From positions 53,896,119 to 53,960,118 of the forward strand of contig CM043952.1 of the NCBI GenBank assembly GCA_014529385.2: a stretch of 64,000 nt of DNA, in the 5' to 3' direction. The notes under the pieces are model-generated. The model was given only the letters and a program-made list of their open reading frames with translations, had not been told where the DNA came from and searched no databases. Positions 62,115-64,000 of the stretch are shown one piece after another. A program made the translations under genes and the position numbers. Origin of the DNA: Adiantum capillus-veneris. Taxonomy: Eukaryota; Streptophyta; Polypodiopsida; Polypodiales; Pteridaceae. Each line of letters begins with the position of its first letter. Position 1 is the stretch's first letter.

Positions 62115-64000
62115 ATGGCATCGACTTCCTTTGACGTTAAGAATCTCTTCGAGATCAAGCGATTTGAGGGAACAGGTTTTGATCTTTGGAAGGATAGGAT
62201 TCAAGGAATCCTCTTTCTTAAAGATTGTGACAGGGCACTTGAAGCAGAGAAGCAAAAGATATATCAGATGCAGCATGGATTACATTGAACAAGAAGGCCC
62301 ATTACCTACATTAAAATGGCCGTCTCTGACGAGATCTTGGTAGATCTCAAGGGTCTTGTCAATGCGTTTGAGTTGTGGGAGAAATTGAAGGCAACGTATG
62401 AGAATACGACCCCAGTTAATCAGGTGCATTTGATGCCGAAACTTGTTGGCATGCAGTTAGATGAGTCCAAGAGCGCTACAGAGCATTTGTCATTGTTTAC
62501 AGGCACTCTATCTCAGTTACAGGACTCAGGTTTGCCCCCTTTTGATGATAAGCTCAAAGCTATCTTCTTGCTGATGACTCTACCTGATTCTTGGGAAACA
62601 TTGGTAGTCTCACTGTCAAATAATCCCAACTTGACTTTTGATGGAGTTAGGGGTTCAATATTGAATGAAGAAATCGGGAGGAAAGCAAGTGGAGAAGAAG
62701 GTGGCTTAGCCAACATGGTTAGAGGCAGGACAGAGAAGAAGAATGCCTATGCACAGAGAAGTAAGAGTAAGAGTAGAGAAAGGGGAAATGTCAGCAAAGG
62801 CAAGGGTGATGTGACATGCTATCAATGTGGCAGGAAAGGTCACAAGAAACCCAACTGCAGGTACTATAAGGCAAAATTGGAAAGGAAGAAGAACAATGGA
62901 GACAAAAAGAAAGAGAAGAAGGAGATCAAGACAGATGCACAGGACAGTCCAAAGGACAAAGAGAAGGCCAATGTGGTCTCTAGTGTCGTTATTGAGGAGC
63001 TGTCAGATGTTGAAGACATCTTATGTGCCACTTTGTCAGTTGATGATGCTCATAAGTCTGATGCCTCTCTCAATGTTCATACACACGATATGCAGATCAC
63101 CAAGAGTGATCTAATTGATGCTTTATTGACTGTTAATGATGCATTATACCAGACTTGGATAGTTGATTCCGGTGCTTCATTTCATGTGACTCCTATCAAG
63201 GAGTGCTTTTCTACTTTTGTTGCAGGCAGCCATGGCCATGTTTACCTTGGAAACAATCATGCATGTTCCATTGAGGGTATTCGCACAGTGCATCTTTCTA
63301 TAGATGGCACAAATGAGCTTGTCTTGCATGATGTTAGATATGTGCCAGGAATCAAGAAGAGTCTGCTTTCTGTTGGTCAGATGGATATGCATGGTTACAG
63401 CATTTTGTTTGAGAAAGGATCATGGAAGATCACAAAAGGCTCAAGGCTGATTGTAAAAGGTACAAAGAAAGGGACACTTAACTGCTTGCATGGAAAGGCC
63501 TTATTGGGCAAATTTATTGCTTTGGCTGAAATTAACTCACATATGGAGTTGTGGCATAAGAGGCTTGGCCATATGAGCCCAAAAGACCTTGCTAAGCTTT
63601 GTAATTTGAACAAGCTTGATGCTAAAGGCACAAAGCTTGATTTTAGTAATGAATGTCAATATGGCAAGCAAGTAAAAAGTTCTTATTACTCCCGTGTCTC
63701 TCGCAAATCTAATGTGCTTGATCTTGTACATTCTGATGTTTGTAGAATGCCCACTAAATCTATAGGGGGTGCACATTATTTTGTCTCTTTCGTTGATAAT
63801 CATTCTAGAAAAATCTGGGTTCATTTGCTCAAATCGAAGGATGAAGCCTTTGCTACGTTTAAGAAATTTCATGCATTTGTGACTACCCAAACAGGTAAAA
63901 AGCTGAAATGCTTGCGTACGGATAATGGGGGTGAGTTCATAAGTGGTAAATTTAACAAATTTTGTGAAAATTTGGACATTAAGAGGGAGCTTACTGTTCC
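62115..64000 (+). pseudogene. Copia retrotransposon gag-protease-integrase, running off the window
   Basis: Gag starts at ATG 62115 (MASTSFDVKNLF, FEGTGFDLWKDR). Two small frameshifts near 62265 and 62300 interrupt it. From 62316 the frame is open to the window edge, at least 561 codons: gag helices (ELWEKLKATYEN, LMTLPDSWETLV), zinc knuckle CYQCGRKGHKKPNC (62817-62858), protease TWIVDSGASFHVT (from 63153), GAG-pre-integrase WHKRLGHM, then integrase core with HSDVC and RTDNGGEF. The second cysteine pair of the finger is incomplete (ECQYGKQ). RT, RNase H and the 3' LTR lie beyond 64000. It sits inside the first synaptotagmin intron. Confidence 0.85.

Overview
The window is land-plant nuclear DNA from a large, repeat-rich genome. 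The only convincing host gene is a plant-type synaptotagmin (SMP-C2A-C2B, SYT1 family) on the minus strand. Eleven of its exons lie between 53648 and 24772. Around and inside it are layers of plant transposons: Copia and Gypsy LTR elements, LINEs, a Helitron, a MITE and many TC/GA microsatellites. The huge introns and the abundance of (TC)n resemble fern genomes, but the species cannot be fixed from sequence alone. There are no bacterial genes, rRNA or tRNA genes, or CRISPR arrays.

Layout. 1-3006: anonymous, eroded sequence. 3007-5943: first copy of a 2.9-kb segment that recurs at 21823-24648. About 5944-20312: a decayed autonomous Helitron. It has a coiled-coil accessory ORF, a HUH Rep split by a nested Copia (9360-14617), a Pif1-like helicase, two tandem copies of an unknown intron-bearing gene, another small gene remnant, and a textbook 3' hairpin plus CTAG end. 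The nested Copia has 5-bp target-site duplications (TSDs), its pol half inverted relative to its gag half, and a MITE-like insertion in gag. 20313-21822: unassigned. 24772-28917: seven 3'-proximal synaptotagmin exons.

28918-52451 is one 23.5-kb synaptotagmin intron filled with nested elements. It holds Copia gag-protease fragments with a solo LTR, short tandem repeats, and a head-to-tail array of 5'-truncated LINEs whose members abut one another through (TC)n tracts. A Gypsy chromovirus (35796-43524) sits inside the first array LINE. A small non-autonomous LTR element (47814-50794) sits inside the last. 52452-53648 carries four more exons. From 53649 to the window end is the next intron, holding a Gypsy remnant (54.4-61.4 kb) split by another LINE (56.2-60.8 kb), then the 5' half of a Copia element (62.1 kb to the end). 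The first synaptotagmin exon, expected to encode the membrane anchor, is not visible and probably lies beyond 64 kb.

The host gene appears intact at protein level: all exon phases join, and every junction examined has GT and AG, although more than 30 kb of foreign DNA sits in its introns. The most interesting signals are (i) LINEs that appear to insert into (TC)n tracts and also end in (TC)n; (ii) a small inversion bounded by opposed (CT)n and (AG)n tracts; (iii) the Helitron's undescribed intron-containing cargo; and (iv) a non-autonomous LTR element whose U3 has a motif repeated every 21 bp.
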